A stretch of 64,000 nt of DNA. Origin: Marinospirillum alkaliphilum DSM 21637 (GTDB taxonomy: Bacteria > Pseudomonadota > Gammaproteobacteria > Pseudomonadales > Halomonadaceae). The translations under genes were made by a program, and so were the position numbers. Within the stretch, counting starts at the first letter, position 1. Each line of letters begins with the position of its first letter. Under the pieces are notes generated by a model. That model was not told the origin of the DNA. It did no database searches and saw only the letters and a program-made list of their open reading frames with translations. Location: positions 62,001-126,000 of the forward strand of contig NZ_FPJW01000007.1 in NCBI RefSeq assembly GCF_900119735.1, in the 5' to 3' direction. Below, in pieces: positions 52,718 to 62,183 of this stretch.

Positions 52718-55501
52718 ATGAACAAACTGCTGTGTATTGGATTACTGTTGCTCAGCAGTACGCTGGCCATGGGTAATACCATCAACACCCCGCCCTTGCC
52801 AGCCAGTGAGCCACCACTGCATCTGGGCGTACTGGCCTTCCGTCCACTGCCGGAAACCTTGCATCGCTGGCAACCCCTGCAACAGGAGCTCAGTCGAGCG
52901 CTGGGTGGGCGCGAAGTTCGCCTACTGCCTGCCAGCTATGAAGACCTCGAAATGCTGCTGGCAGGTGACCAGCTCGACTTTGTACTCACCAATCCCAGTC
53001 ACTACATTCAACTGCGTAACCGCAATCCTCTTTCCGGTGCACTGGCAACCCTGGTTGTGGAAGAGCAGGGGTATGCATTAACGGGTTTTGGTGGTGTCAT
53101 CCTGACCCGTGCTGACCGTAACGACCTGCAACATCTCAGTGATTTGCGCGGCAAGCGCCTGGCGGCAGTGTCCACCAGTTCGCTGGGTGGTTATCAGGCA
53201 CAGGCTCTGGAGCTGATGAATGCCGGGTTGCGACTGCCCTATGATGTGGAACTGACCCTGACCGGCATGCCACATGATGCAGCCATTCACGCACTGTTGG
53301 CAGACAAGGCAGACGTTGCACTGGTGCGCAGTGGCGTTTATGAGTCCATGCTGGCTGAAAATCTCATCCCGGCTGATGCCTTGCGGCAACTCAATCCACT
53401 GAATCAGCCACGTTATCCATTTATCTTATCCACACCCCTTTACCCGGAATGGCCTTTTATTGCGCTGGAACAAGTGGATCAAAAACTGGCTGCCCAGGTG
53501 ACTGCTGCGTTGTTATTGATGGAGCTGACACCGGAGCAACAGCAGCAAACCGGTATCCTCGGTTTCAGCATTCCGGCTGATTACCACCTGGTGGAAACCC
53601 TGGCCCGACAACTGCGTCTGCCGCCTTTTGACCAGACCCCGGTGATCACACTGCAGGACTTGTGGGAGCAGTATGCTGTGCTGATCCTGTTCGGTACTGG
53701 TATTCCTCTGCTGCTTTTTCTGCTGGTGCTGCTGCGCCACAACCGAGAACTGAATCGCAGCAATCACCAACTGCGTATTGAGCAACAAAAAAGCCAGCTG
53801 GCCGCCAGTGTATTCAGCCATGCCAGTGAAGGCATTATCATCACTGCACCGGATGGCAGCATTCTCGATGTCAATCAGGCCTTCAGTGATATCACCGGTT
53901 ACAGTCGTGATGAAGTGCTGGGGCAGAATCCACGCCTGCTTAAATCTGACCGCCAACCCGCCGAGTTTTATCAGCAGATGTGGCAAACGCTGTTAACTCA
54001 GGACTACTGGTTTGGTGAGATCTGGAACCGCAACAAGGAAGGCGAGGTTTTTGCTGAACAATTGGCCATCAATGCCGTGCGGGATGACACAGGGCAAATC
54101 AGCCACTTTGTCGGGCTGTTTTCTGATGTGACCCACCAGAAGCTCCAGCAGCAACAGCTGGAATACATTGCCCATTATGACGTGCTCACCGGCCTGCCCA
54201 ACCGGGTTCTGCTGGCCGAAAAAATGCGTTCGGCCATGCGCCAGGCACAACAACAGGATGCCTGTCTGGCAGTCAGCTTTATCGACCTGGATGGCTTCAA
54301 GGAGATCAACGATCTCTACACCCATGAAGTGGGTGACCAACTGTTGGCGGCACTGGCCAGCCGCATGCAGAAAAACCTGCGGGACGGTGACATCGTGGCA
54401 CGACTGGGTGGCGATGAGTTTGTGGCGCTGTTCACACTGCTGGACAAACCCGAAGACAGCCTGCACCGTGTTGAAGAACTGCTGGAGGTGTTACGCCAGC
54501 CAGTACGACTGGGGCAACGTCACCTGCAGGTTTCGGCCAGTGCAGGGTTAACCTTCTTCCCTCAGGATGATGCCACCGAAGCGGATCAGCTGCTGCGCCA
54601 GGCTGATCAGGCCATGTACCAGGCCAAACTGTCTGGTAAAAACCGCTGGCAGCTGTTTGATGCCGAGCGGGATCGCAACCTGCGCGGGCACAATGAAAAT
54701 CTGGATCGGATTCGGCTGGGCTTGGAGCAGCAGGAGTTTGTGCTTTATTACCAGCCCAAGGTCAACCTGCGCACTGGCGCGGTGATCGGTGCCGAAGCTT
54801 TAATTCGCTGGCAACACCCGGAACGGGGTCTGCTGGCCCCGGGGCAGTTCTTGCCGGACATTGAAGGCTACAGCCTGGACATCAGTGTGGGTGAATGGGT
54901 GCTGGAAACGGCCTTGAAGCAATTGCGCCAATGGCTGGCACTGGGCATTGAGCTGCCGATCAGCGTCAACATTGCCGGGCATCACCTGCAGCAGGCCAAC
55001 TTTGAAGACCGCCTGGTTGAGCTGTTGCAAGACTATCCTGACGTGCCCACCCGGCTGCTGGAGCTAGAAGTGCTGGAAACCAGTGCACTGCAGGATATTG
55101 AGCACGTATCCAGTGTGATTCGCTCCTGTTCACGACTCGGCATTGAGTTTGCGCTGGATGATTTTGGCACTGGCTATTCGTCATTGACCTATTTAAAGCG
55201 TCTGCCGGCCCACTCCTTGAAAATCGATCAGAGCTTTGTCCGGGACATGCTGGATAACGAAGATGATCTGGCCATACTGCAAGGCATCCTGGGATTGGCC
55301 AAAGCCTTCCAGCGTCAGGTGATTGCAGAAGGCATGGAAACCGCTGAACACGGCAGCCTGCTGTTAAAACTTGGCTGTGAGCTGGCCCAGGGTTACGGCA
55401 TTGCCCGCCCGATGCCAGCGCACCTTATGGCTGACTGGCTAAAAAACTGGCAGCCTCACCCGGACTGGGCAGCACAAGCTGATTCAAACACATTCTTGTG
55501 A
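52718..55501 (+). CDS. PhnD-like binding domain fused to PAS-GGDEF-EAL
   Basis: A 927-residue hybrid. After a signal peptide (about residues 1-18), residues 30-300 form a periplasmic substrate-binding domain of the PhnD/phosphonate-phosphite class (FVLTNPSHYIQLRNRNP, LRGKRLAAVSTSSLGGYQAQ), then a membrane helix near 320-342, a PAS domain (about 360-470), GGDEF with intact RLGGDEFVAL near 565, and EAL with intact EALIRW, LEVLETSAL, ALDDFGTGYSS, LKIDQSFV and AEGMET. It likely couples phosphonate or another ligand outside to c-di-GMP inside. The ligand is inferred from fold only. Confidence 0.9.
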   Translation: MNKLLCIGLLLLSSTLAMGNTINTPPLPASEPPLHLGVLAFRPLPETLHRWQPLQQELSRALGGREVRLLPASYEDLEMLLAGDQLDFVLTNPSHYIQLRNRNPLSGALATLVVEEQGYALTGFGGVILTRADRNDLQHLSDLRGKRLAAVSTSSLGGYQAQALELMNAGLRLPYDVELTLTGMPHDAAIHALLADKADVALVRSGVYESMLAENLIPADALRQLNPLNQPRYPFILSTPLYPEWPFIALEQVDQKLAAQVTAALLLMELTPEQQQQTGILGFSIPADYHLVETLARQLRLPPFDQTPVITLQDLWEQYAVLILFGTGIPLLLFLLVLLRHNRELNRSNHQLRIEQQKSQLAASVFSHASEGIIITAPDGSILDVNQAFSDITGYSRDEVLGQNPRLLKSDRQPAEFYQQMWQTLLTQDYWFGEIWNRNKEGEVFAEQLAINAVRDDTGQISHFVGLFSDVTHQKLQQQQLEYIAHYDVLTGLPNRVLLAEKMRSAMRQAQQQDACLAVSFIDLDGFKEINDLYTHEVGDQLLAALASRMQKNLRDGDIVARLGGDEFVALFTLLDKPEDSLHRVEELLEVLRQPVRLGQRHLQVSASAGLTFFPQDDATEADQLLRQADQAMYQAKLSGKNRWQLFDAERDRNLRGHNENLDRIRLGLEQQEFVLYYQPKVNLRTGAVIGAEALIRWQHPERGLLAPGQFLPDIEGYSLDISVGEWVLETALKQLRQWLALGIELPISVNIAGHHLQQANFEDRLVELLQDYPDVPTRLLELEVLETSALQDIEHVSSVIRSCSRLGIEFALDDFGTGYSSLTYLKRLPAHSLKIDQSFVRDMLDNEDDLAILQGILGLAKAFQRQVIAEGMETAEHGSLLLKLGCELAQGYGIARPMPAHLMADWLKNWQPHPDWAAQADSNTFL

Positions 55502-55502
55502 T

Positions 55503-55522
55503 CCGCTGGATCAATCCAGCGG
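55503..55522. terminator. Hairpin shared by convergent PhnD-GGDEF-EAL and uvrD genes
   Basis: CCGCTGGAT-CA-ATCCAGCGG is a perfect 9-bp hairpin with a 2-base loop, overlapping the uvrD stop. No T-run follows on either strand, so its terminator role is uncertain. Confidence 0.4.
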
Positions 55523-57775
55523 TGTCAGGGGAGCAAAACCCAGCACCAGCCACTTTTCACCGGCATCATCAAAGTTGATCAGCAGGCGCGTACGATCTCC
55601 TTCACCTTCAGCATGCAGAATAATGCCCACCCCAAACTTCTTGTGCTCCACCCGCTGACCAATACGCAGGCTGGCTGCGGCAGCACTCTGCTGGCCGCTG
55701 ACCGCACGATCCAGCGGATTACCCGCACCACCAATGCGTGCAGCAGCCGGGCGCGGCCGTAATGCCGGACTGCTCATCGGTCGACTGACTGCTGCACGCA
55801 GGCGCACCTCATGCAACAGTTCGGTCGGCAGCTCATTTAAAAAGCGTGACGGGCGGCAGAAGTTTTCACGGCCATAAATGCGACGACTTTCAGCATAGGT
55901 CAGGTACAGGGTTTTCATCGCACGGGTGATACCGACATAACAAAGGCGGCGCTCTTCCTCCAACCCATCCAGCGAGCTGTCCAGCGCCATCTGGTGCGGG
56001 AACAGGCCTTCTTCCACTCCAGCCAGAAACACCAGTGGAAACTCCAGCCCCTTGGCCGTGTGCAGGGTCATCAGCTGCACGGCATCCTGATCTTCTTCAG
56101 CCTGATTATCACCGGCATCCAGGCTGGCTTCGGTCAAGAACACTGCCAGCGCCTGACGTCCTTCCAGATTGATTTCTTCTCCGTTTTCAGCACTCAACGG
56201 CAGAATCGGCTCGTATTGCTGTACGGCAGTGATCAGCTCTTTAAGGTTTTCCACCCGTGCCTGGCCCTTTTCACCTTTTTCACGAGCATGGAAGTCCTTC
56301 AGCTCGGTCAGCTCCAGCATCACTTCCACACTTTCATGCAGGCTTAACGGCAGGGTCTGTTCATCCAGCTGTTCAACCAGTTCAATAAACACCTGCACGG
56401 TGGTGGCCGCCCGGCCTGTCAGCAGGCGTTTGCTGATCATTTCCACTGCAGCATCCCACAGGCCCAGCCCTTCATCCCGGGCATAAGCGCGCAATTTTTC
56501 CACCGTGGTGGTACCGATGCCACGCGTGGGAGTGTTGATCACCCGCTCAAAGGCGGCATCATCCTGACGATTGACCATCAACTTCAGGTAGGCCAGCGCA
56601 TTCTTGATTTCCATCCGCTCGTAGAAGCGGTGACCGCCATACACCCGATAGGGCATGCCCTGGCGCAAAAAGGCTTCTTCCAGTGCCCGCGACTGGGCAT
56701 TGGAGCGATAAAGTACCGCACATTCACTGCGCAGGCCGCCATCACGCACATGCTGCAGGATGATATCCACAATAAAACGGGCTTCATCCTGTTCGTTAAA
56801 AGCAGCATAAACACGTATCGGATCACCGCGACTGCCTTCGGTCCAAAGGGACTTGCCCAGACGACCACTGTTGTTGCTGATTAATGCATTGGCAGCATCC
56901 AGAATGGTGGCAGTGGAACGGTAGTTCTGTTCCAGCCGCAACAACTGGGCGCCCTTCAGATCCTGGGTGAAGTTCTGGATATTTTCGATACGGGCACCGC
57001 GCCAGCCATAAATCGACTGGTCATCATCACCCACCGCCATGATGCAACCACTGCTGCCCCGCAATAACCGCAACCAGGCATATTGCAGGTTGTTGGTGTC
57101 CTGAAACTCGTCCACCAGCAGATGAGAGAAACGCTGTTGGTAATGGCGCAGCAGCGCAGGTGTATCACGCAGCAACTCCAGCGAACGCAGCAGCAATTCA
57201 GCAAAATCCACCAGCCCCTGACGCTGACAGAGGGCTTCATAAGCCTGATAGAGTTCCAGCAGACGCCGCTCAAAATCACCACTGGGCAACACGTGGGCCG
57301 CGCGACGCCCTTCATCCTTGTGGCCATTGATGAAGGCCTGCACCTGTTTCGGCGGTGTGCTGTCGGTATCCACACCCAGTTCTTTCATCAACCGCTTGAT
57401 CAGTCCCAGTTGATCATCACTGTCGAGGATCTGAAAGTGTTCCGGTAACCCGGCCTCTTTCCAGTGGGTACGCAGCAACCGGTGTGACAGACCGTGAAAG
57501 GTGCCCACCCACATACTGCGCAGACTCATGTTCAGGCTGGTTTCCAAACGCAGGCGCATTTCCTTGGCGGCTTTGTTGGTAAAGGTGACCGCCAGAATTT
57601 CATGAGGCGACAAACCCTGCTCACGCACCAGCCAGACAATACGCTGCACCAATACCCGTGTTTTACCGCTACCCGCACCAGCCAGTACCAGCAGATCCTG
57701 TGAAGGTGCAGCCACCACTTCAGCCTGAGCCGGATTAAGTCCCTGCAGCAGCGGGTGGGAGTTTGAGGTTTGCAT
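55511..57775 (-). CDS. uvrD: DNA helicase II UvrD
   Basis: A 754-residue superfamily 1 helicase for nucleotide excision and mismatch repair. Walker A LVLAGAGSGKTRVL lies near residue 30, motif II is LVDEFQDTNNLQ near 215, and further motifs QNYRSTATILDAAN, LYRSNAQSRALEEA and LMTLHTAKGLEF follow. Length and the opening LNPAQAEVVAAP match E. coli UvrD (720) with a slightly longer C-terminus. It diverges from a PAS-GGDEF-EAL gene. Confidence 0.96.
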   Translation of the reverse strand: MQTSNSHPLLQGLNPAQAEVVAAPSQDLLVLAGAGSGKTRVLVQRIVWLVREQGLSPHEILAVTFTNKAAKEMRLRLETSLNMSLRSMWVGTFHGLSHRLLRTHWKEAGLPEHFQILDSDDQLGLIKRLMKELGVDTDSTPPKQVQAFINGHKDEGRRAAHVLPSGDFERRLLELYQAYEALCQRQGLVDFAELLLRSLELLRDTPALLRHYQQRFSHLLVDEFQDTNNLQYAWLRLLRGSSGCIMAVGDDDQSIYGWRGARIENIQNFTQDLKGAQLLRLEQNYRSTATILDAANALISNNSGRLGKSLWTEGSRGDPIRVYAAFNEQDEARFIVDIILQHVRDGGLRSECAVLYRSNAQSRALEEAFLRQGMPYRVYGGHRFYERMEIKNALAYLKLMVNRQDDAAFERVINTPTRGIGTTTVEKLRAYARDEGLGLWDAAVEMISKRLLTGRAATTVQVFIELVEQLDEQTLPLSLHESVEVMLELTELKDFHAREKGEKGQARVENLKELITAVQQYEPILPLSAENGEEINLEGRQALAVFLTEASLDAGDNQAEEDQDAVQLMTLHTAKGLEFPLVFLAGVEEGLFPHQMALDSSLDGLEEERRLCYVGITRAMKTLYLTYAESRRIYGRENFCRPSRFLNELPTELLHEVRLRAAVSRPMSSPALRPRPAAARIGGAGNPLDRAVSGQQSAAAASLRIGQRVEHKKFGVGIILHAEGEGDRTRLLINFDDAGEKWLVLGFAPLTPLD

Positions 57776-57910
57776 GAGTCAGCCTGTGGGTCCTGTAGCA
57801 AGGGAAAGTAATACAAAATATTAACATAGTGCTGATGGCATGCCTGCACCAAGTCTGATATACATTCTTTATTACAAAACCTACAAGAACAATGAACAGC
57901 TGAGACCAGC

Positions 57911-60244
57911 ATGACGCAACCCCTCCAAACCCGGAAGGCCCCGGATGGCCGTCAGGTTTTCCTGTTACTGCTTACAGCAGCCTTGCTGGCTACCCTGGCC
58001 CTCTGGTGGCTGTTATTAAAAACTTCAGCCTTATCACCCTTGCTGGCACTGCTGTTCAGCAGTCTACCTCTGGTGGCGCTGGCCTTGCTGGTGCTGCGGC
58101 TTCGGCAGGAACAACAGCAACTGGTCAGCCTGCTGGAAGAGCGTGATCAGGCACTGGAGCAGGCACAACAGCTTTATCAGCGATCCACTGGTGAACTGGG
58201 CGATCAACGCCGACGCTTCAGCCAGGCCATCGAGGCCAGTCGTCTGGGTTTATGGGACTGGGATCTGGAAACCGACTCCATTTACCACTCCCATTTCCGT
58301 GAAATTTTCGGTTATGAGGAAAATGAAATTCCTCACTTTATGGGCCACTTGCAACCACTGGTGCATCCTGACGATTACCCCCGCCTGCGCCAGACCCTGA
58401 TTGAAGCCTTGAAAGGTCATACCGCACACTTTCAGTGTCGCTTTCGCATTCGTCATAAATCGGGAGAGTGGCGTTGGCTGGAAGACCACGGCGAGGTGGT
58501 GGATCGCCATGAAAAAACCGGTACGGCCCGACGCATGCTCGGCACCCGCCGGGATATTACCGAAGAGCAGGAAAAAGATGATTACCTGCAACTGGCCTGG
58601 CGTGCCTTTGAAGCTTCTGCTGAAGCCACCTACATTGTCAGCCATGACAGCCGGGTGATTTTTGTAAACCAGGCCTTTGTGGATATCACCGGTTATTCAC
58701 GTCAGGACATCCTGAATCAGAACTTCTGGACCCTGCCCTGCTTTGCCGAAAGCCTGGACACCTACAAGGCCATTTCCCGCAGTCTGCGTCATGAAGGTCG
58801 CTGGGAAGGGGAGCTGCAGCAAAAACGCCAGAATGGTGAAAGCTACCCACAATGGTTAAGAGTGGTCCGGGTCACCAGTGGCTTCCGTCAGGACCCCTAC
58901 ACCATCGGCATCTTCTCTGACATGACACAACGCCGTGCTGTGGAAGCACGCCTGACCTACCTGGCCCAGTATGACGAACTGACTGGACTGGCCAATCGCA
59001 GCCAGTTTTATGATCGGATGCACCAGGTGATCAGCCAGGTACGCCTGACCGGTGATCCCCTGACCTTGCTGGTGTTCGACATTGATCGTTTCAAGGCCTA
59101 CAACAACTCGCTGGGGCATCACGCGGGGGACCGGCTGCTGCGCCTGGTGGCCGAAAGGATTTCCGGGGTATTGCCGGATGCAGAAATCATTGCCCGCACC
59201 GGCAGTAACGAGTTTGCCGTGTTATTAAAAACAACTCAGCATCAGGGATTAATTGCAGCGACAGAACTGCAGGAACAGTTGCATCAACCCTTTTATCTGG
59301 ATCACCAGGAGTTACGCCTGACACTCAGTATCGGCGTCAGCTGTTATCCCGAACACACCCATGAGCTGCAAGTGCTGGTGAATCAGGCCGATCAGGCTCG
59401 CCTGCGTTGCAAAACACTCGGTGGCAACCGTATTCAGGTGTACAACGATGAAATCCGTCAAAGCAGTCTGGAACAGTTGCGCCTGGAGCAGGATCTGCGT
59501 CGAGCACTGGAGGAGCGCAGCATCAGTGTTTATTTCCAGCCCAAACTGGAGCTGATCACCGGTGAAATCCGCGCAGCCGAAGCACTGGCGCGCTGGCATC
59601 ATCCCGAACAAGGCAATATTCCACCGTCGGTATTTATTCCGCTGGCTGAGCGCACCGGCTTGATCGATCAACTGGGATTACTGGTACTGGAGCTTTCCTG
59701 TGAACAGGCGGCTCGCTGGTATCGTGAGGGTTACAACATCCAGGTCGCCGTTAATATTGCCGCACAACAGGTCGAAAGCGGCAGCCTGGTGCGTCAGGTT
59801 GATCGACTGCTGACAGAACATGAACTCCCCGCCAGGTTGCTGGAGCTGGAGCTGACCGAAAGCACCCTGATGGAAGATGCTGAAGCTGCCATCATGGAAA
59901 TGCAGAGTTTGCGCAATCGGGGCGTTTCCCTGGCCATTGATGACTTTGGTACGGGTTATTCATCCCTCAGTTACCTGCAGCGTTTCCCGCTGGATGTGCT
60001 CAAGATAGATCGCAGTTTTCTGGTGTCGGATCATGGCAGCAAAAACCAGGGCACCCTGACGCGTGCCATCATTGCCCTGGGGCATGGATTGGGAATGCAG
60101 GTGGTCGCAGAAGGCGTTGAAGAAACCGAACAGCTGGAAGAGTTAAAACTGCTCGGTTGTGATTTTGCACAGGGATTTGTGATCAGCCGCCCCGTACCGG
60201 CAGCCGATTTCACACAGCTCCTGCAGAACAGAAAGTCCGATTAA
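57911..60244 (+). CDS. Membrane PAS-PAS-GGDEF-EAL protein with degenerate cyclase site
   Basis: A 777-residue protein. Two close membrane helices (residues about 15-60) precede a short coiled coil, two PAS domains (FGYEENEIPHF region and YIVSHDSRVIFVNQAF region), and then GGDEF and EAL. The cyclase site reads TGSNEFAVLL, so GGDEF is GSNEF and catalysis is unlikely. The EAL site is intact: AAEALARWHH, LELTES, AIDDFGTGYSS, LKIDRSF and AEGVEE. It therefore looks like a c-di-GMP phosphodiesterase whose GGDEF may bind GTP as a regulator. Confidence 0.92.
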   Translation: MTQPLQTRKAPDGRQVFLLLLTAALLATLALWWLLLKTSALSPLLALLFSSLPLVALALLVLRLRQEQQQLVSLLEERDQALEQAQQLYQRSTGELGDQRRRFSQAIEASRLGLWDWDLETDSIYHSHFREIFGYEENEIPHFMGHLQPLVHPDDYPRLRQTLIEALKGHTAHFQCRFRIRHKSGEWRWLEDHGEVVDRHEKTGTARRMLGTRRDITEEQEKDDYLQLAWRAFEASAEATYIVSHDSRVIFVNQAFVDITGYSRQDILNQNFWTLPCFAESLDTYKAISRSLRHEGRWEGELQQKRQNGESYPQWLRVVRVTSGFRQDPYTIGIFSDMTQRRAVEARLTYLAQYDELTGLANRSQFYDRMHQVISQVRLTGDPLTLLVFDIDRFKAYNNSLGHHAGDRLLRLVAERISGVLPDAEIIARTGSNEFAVLLKTTQHQGLIAATELQEQLHQPFYLDHQELRLTLSIGVSCYPEHTHELQVLVNQADQARLRCKTLGGNRIQVYNDEIRQSSLEQLRLEQDLRRALEERSISVYFQPKLELITGEIRAAEALARWHHPEQGNIPPSVFIPLAERTGLIDQLGLLVLELSCEQAARWYREGYNIQVAVNIAAQQVESGSLVRQVDRLLTEHELPARLLELELTESTLMEDAEAAIMEMQSLRNRGVSLAIDDFGTGYSSLSYLQRFPLDVLKIDRSFLVSDHGSKNQGTLTRAIIALGHGLGMQVVAEGVEETEQLEELKLLGCDFAQGFVISRPVPAADFTQLLQNRKSD

Positions 60245-60273
60245 AATCAGCTAATCAGGAAACCGCTGATTAA

Positions 60274-61128
60274 TTAGCGCAGGCGGTCTGGCAGTCGCAA
60301 CCCTTGCAAACTACGCTTAACAGCCTGCAGGTGCTCCACCAGTTTTGGACCGCGCAACTTGGCCACACCCACCGCCAGCACATCAATCACCACCAGATGT
60401 ACAATGCGTGAGCTCATCGGTGTGTAGATTTCGGTATCTTCCGGAACATCCATAAACAAGGGCAGGGTCACCATATCTGCCAGCGGCGAACCGGATGGGC
60501 ATAAACCGATGACACTGGCACCCACTTCCTTGGCCAGCTGCACACTCTGCATCAAAGCCTTGGTGCGGCCGGTCTGGGAAATGGCCACCACCACATCACC
60601 TGGTGTCAGGGTCACTGCAGACATGTTCTGCATGTGGGGGTCAGAATAGGCTGCAGTGGACATCTGCAAACGGAAAAACTTGTGCTGGGCATCCACGGCT
60701 ACAGCGCCGGAAGCACCAAAGCCGTAAAACTCAACCCGATTGGCATTGGTCAACAACTGGATGGCTTCCTGCAGACGCGCAGTATCCAGCTTGTCACGCA
60801 CCTGCAGCAGCACCCCAATGGTGGAGTCAAAAATACTGCGGGAAAACTCCGCCACCGTGTCGCCATCATTCATCGAGAACTGGGCAAAACTGCTGTCGGT
60901 GGCCAGCACCTGAGCCAGGCGCAATTTAAAGTCCTGAAAACCGTCACAACCCAGTGCACGACAAAAGCGCACCACGGTGGGTTCACTGACATGGGCCTCG
61001 GTAGCCAGATCCACAATTCGCATGTGAATCACTTCATTGGGATACTTCAGCACATAGTTGCCCACCTTCTGCTCGGAGCGGCGAAAGGTGTCCATGGTCT
61101 TGCGCAGATGTTCGAGGATATTGATCAC
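60274..61128 (-). CDS. hexR: HexR-like regulator of central carbon metabolism (RpiR/MurR family)
   Basis: A 284-residue regulator with an N-terminal helix-turn-helix (AHVSEPTVVRFCRALG) and a SIS sugar-phosphate domain (FYGFGASGAVAVDAQHKFFR, VVAISQTGRTKALM, DTEIYTPMSSRIVHL). It closely follows HexR, which responds to 2-keto-3-deoxy-6-phosphogluconate and controls Entner-Doudoroff and glycolytic genes. The start is a GTG at 61128, supported by alignment length. Its gluconate genes are not in the window, but tkt, epd and pgk are. Confidence 0.85.
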   Translation of the reverse strand: MINILEHLRKTMDTFRRSEQKVGNYVLKYPNEVIHMRIVDLATEAHVSEPTVVRFCRALGCDGFQDFKLRLAQVLATDSSFAQFSMNDGDTVAEFSRSIFDSTIGVLLQVRDKLDTARLQEAIQLLTNANRVEFYGFGASGAVAVDAQHKFFRLQMSTAAYSDPHMQNMSAVTLTPGDVVVAISQTGRTKALMQSVQLAKEVGASVIGLCPSGSPLADMVTLPLFMDVPEDTEIYTPMSSRIVHLVVIDVLAVGVAKLRGPKLVEHLQAVKRSLQGLRLPDRLR

Positions 61129-61318
61129 GATTGGGTCAGTTCTTGTCAGCGATACATAAAGCCTATTCTACCCGCCTGAGGGCCTTGGCATGAACCCATT
61201 TTTTACCCACCGGGCAAAAAGCCACAGGTGGCTTGCAATATTGGCGTAAAAAATGCAGTGTAATTTATGTCACGCAAGACATCCGAATCTGATGTACGGC
61301 TTTTGGAGGACATCCATC

Positions 61319-61522
61319 ATGCGCCATCATTCGTCAACCGATCAGGTTAAAGCTGACATTCTCAGTATCTTTAAAACCCTTACAGATACTGAGCGAGAAA
61401 TACGCCAGCGTAACGAAGCCCGTCGCCTGCGCCAGGCACGCCAGACCATAGAGGAAAGGCGAGAGCAGAAACGCTTGCAGCAGGAGCTCAGCGACGGCTG
61501 GGATCTGGAAGAAATTCACTAA
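61319..61522 (+). CDS. Small basic hypothetical protein
   Basis: A 67-residue, highly charged, helical protein: HHSSTDQVKADILSIFKTL, then a dense arginine/glutamate stretch (REIRQRNEARRLRQARQTI) predicted as a coiled coil, ending WDLEEIH. A strong GGAGGA site ten bases upstream of ATG 61319 supports translation. I do not recognise the family with certainty. It lies between hexR and dsbB with its own leader. It may bind nucleic acid, but that is only a charge-based guess. Confidence 0.7.
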   Translation: MRHHSSTDQVKADILSIFKTLTDTEREIRQRNEARRLRQARQTIEERREQKRLQQELSDGWDLEEIH

Positions 61523-61610
61523 AACATAAGCGCAGGGAACTTGCAGAAAGTTGCAGGGTTTAAGACACTGACTTTTTGCCAGTATTGACCATCAACCGGG
61601 AACCCTGCCC

Positions 61611-62114
61611 TTGAACACCTCATCCATAATGGTGCTATTCCAGCGCCATGGTTTACTTCTCACTCTAATCGGCTCTCTGGTCATCGTTGCAGCCGCTTTT
61701 GCCTATGAAAAAATCACCGGCCTGCTGCCTTGCCATCTGTGCTGGCTACAACGCTGGGTGTTTATTGGTTTTGCTGCACTGAGCCTGTGCGGGCTGGCAT
61801 TACAACGCTTCAGGCTGGTGCGCTGGCTGCTGGCACTGGTGTTTGCCCTGTTAATACTGGTCGGCAGCGGCATTGCCCTGCGCCATCTGTACATCAAACT
61901 GAACCCCCAGACCGTCAGCTGCGGCATGGATGTACAAACGCTGCTGGACTTTTTTCCGTTATGGGAAGCGGTCAGCCACATGCTGATCGGCAGCTCAGAC
62001 TGTGCACAGGCCGCAGACTTTTTAGGGCTACCCTTGCCGACCTGGAGTTTGACCGGTTATCTGCTACTGGGCAGCCTGGCCATCTACAGCCTGCTGTCAC
62101 GCAAAACCCAGTGA
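61611..62114 (+). CDS. dsbB: Disulfide bond formation protein DsbB
   Basis: A 167-residue inner-membrane oxidase with four hydrophobic helices that reoxidises DsbA using quinone. The first redox pair CHLC is near residue 37, and the second-loop cysteines SCGMD (near 104) and SDCAQ (near 128) match DsbB. The start is uncertain: a TTG at 61611 with GGGAA upstream, or ATG 61629. It is downstream of the small basic protein and convergent with the glycosyltransferase gene. Confidence 0.93.
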   Translation: MNTSSIMVLFQRHGLLLTLIGSLVIVAAAFAYEKITGLLPCHLCWLQRWVFIGFAALSLCGLALQRFRLVRWLLALVFALLILVGSGIALRHLYIKLNPQTVSCGMDVQTLLDFFPLWEAVSHMLIGSSDCAQAADFLGLPLPTWSLTGYLLLGSLAIYSLLSRKTQ

Positions 62115-62183
62115 AAAGGTTGACGGATCAGTGACCAGACACCCAGGCGGTTGAGCTGACAACAAACTTCTCGATCCAGGCTT

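Noticed and set aside
60245-60278. Terminator between the 57911 GGDEF-EAL gene and hexR
   Set aside because: AATCAGC and GCTGATT pair over a 13-base loop and an alternative GCTAAT/ATTAGC pairing competes, but neither has a T-run; too weak to annotate.
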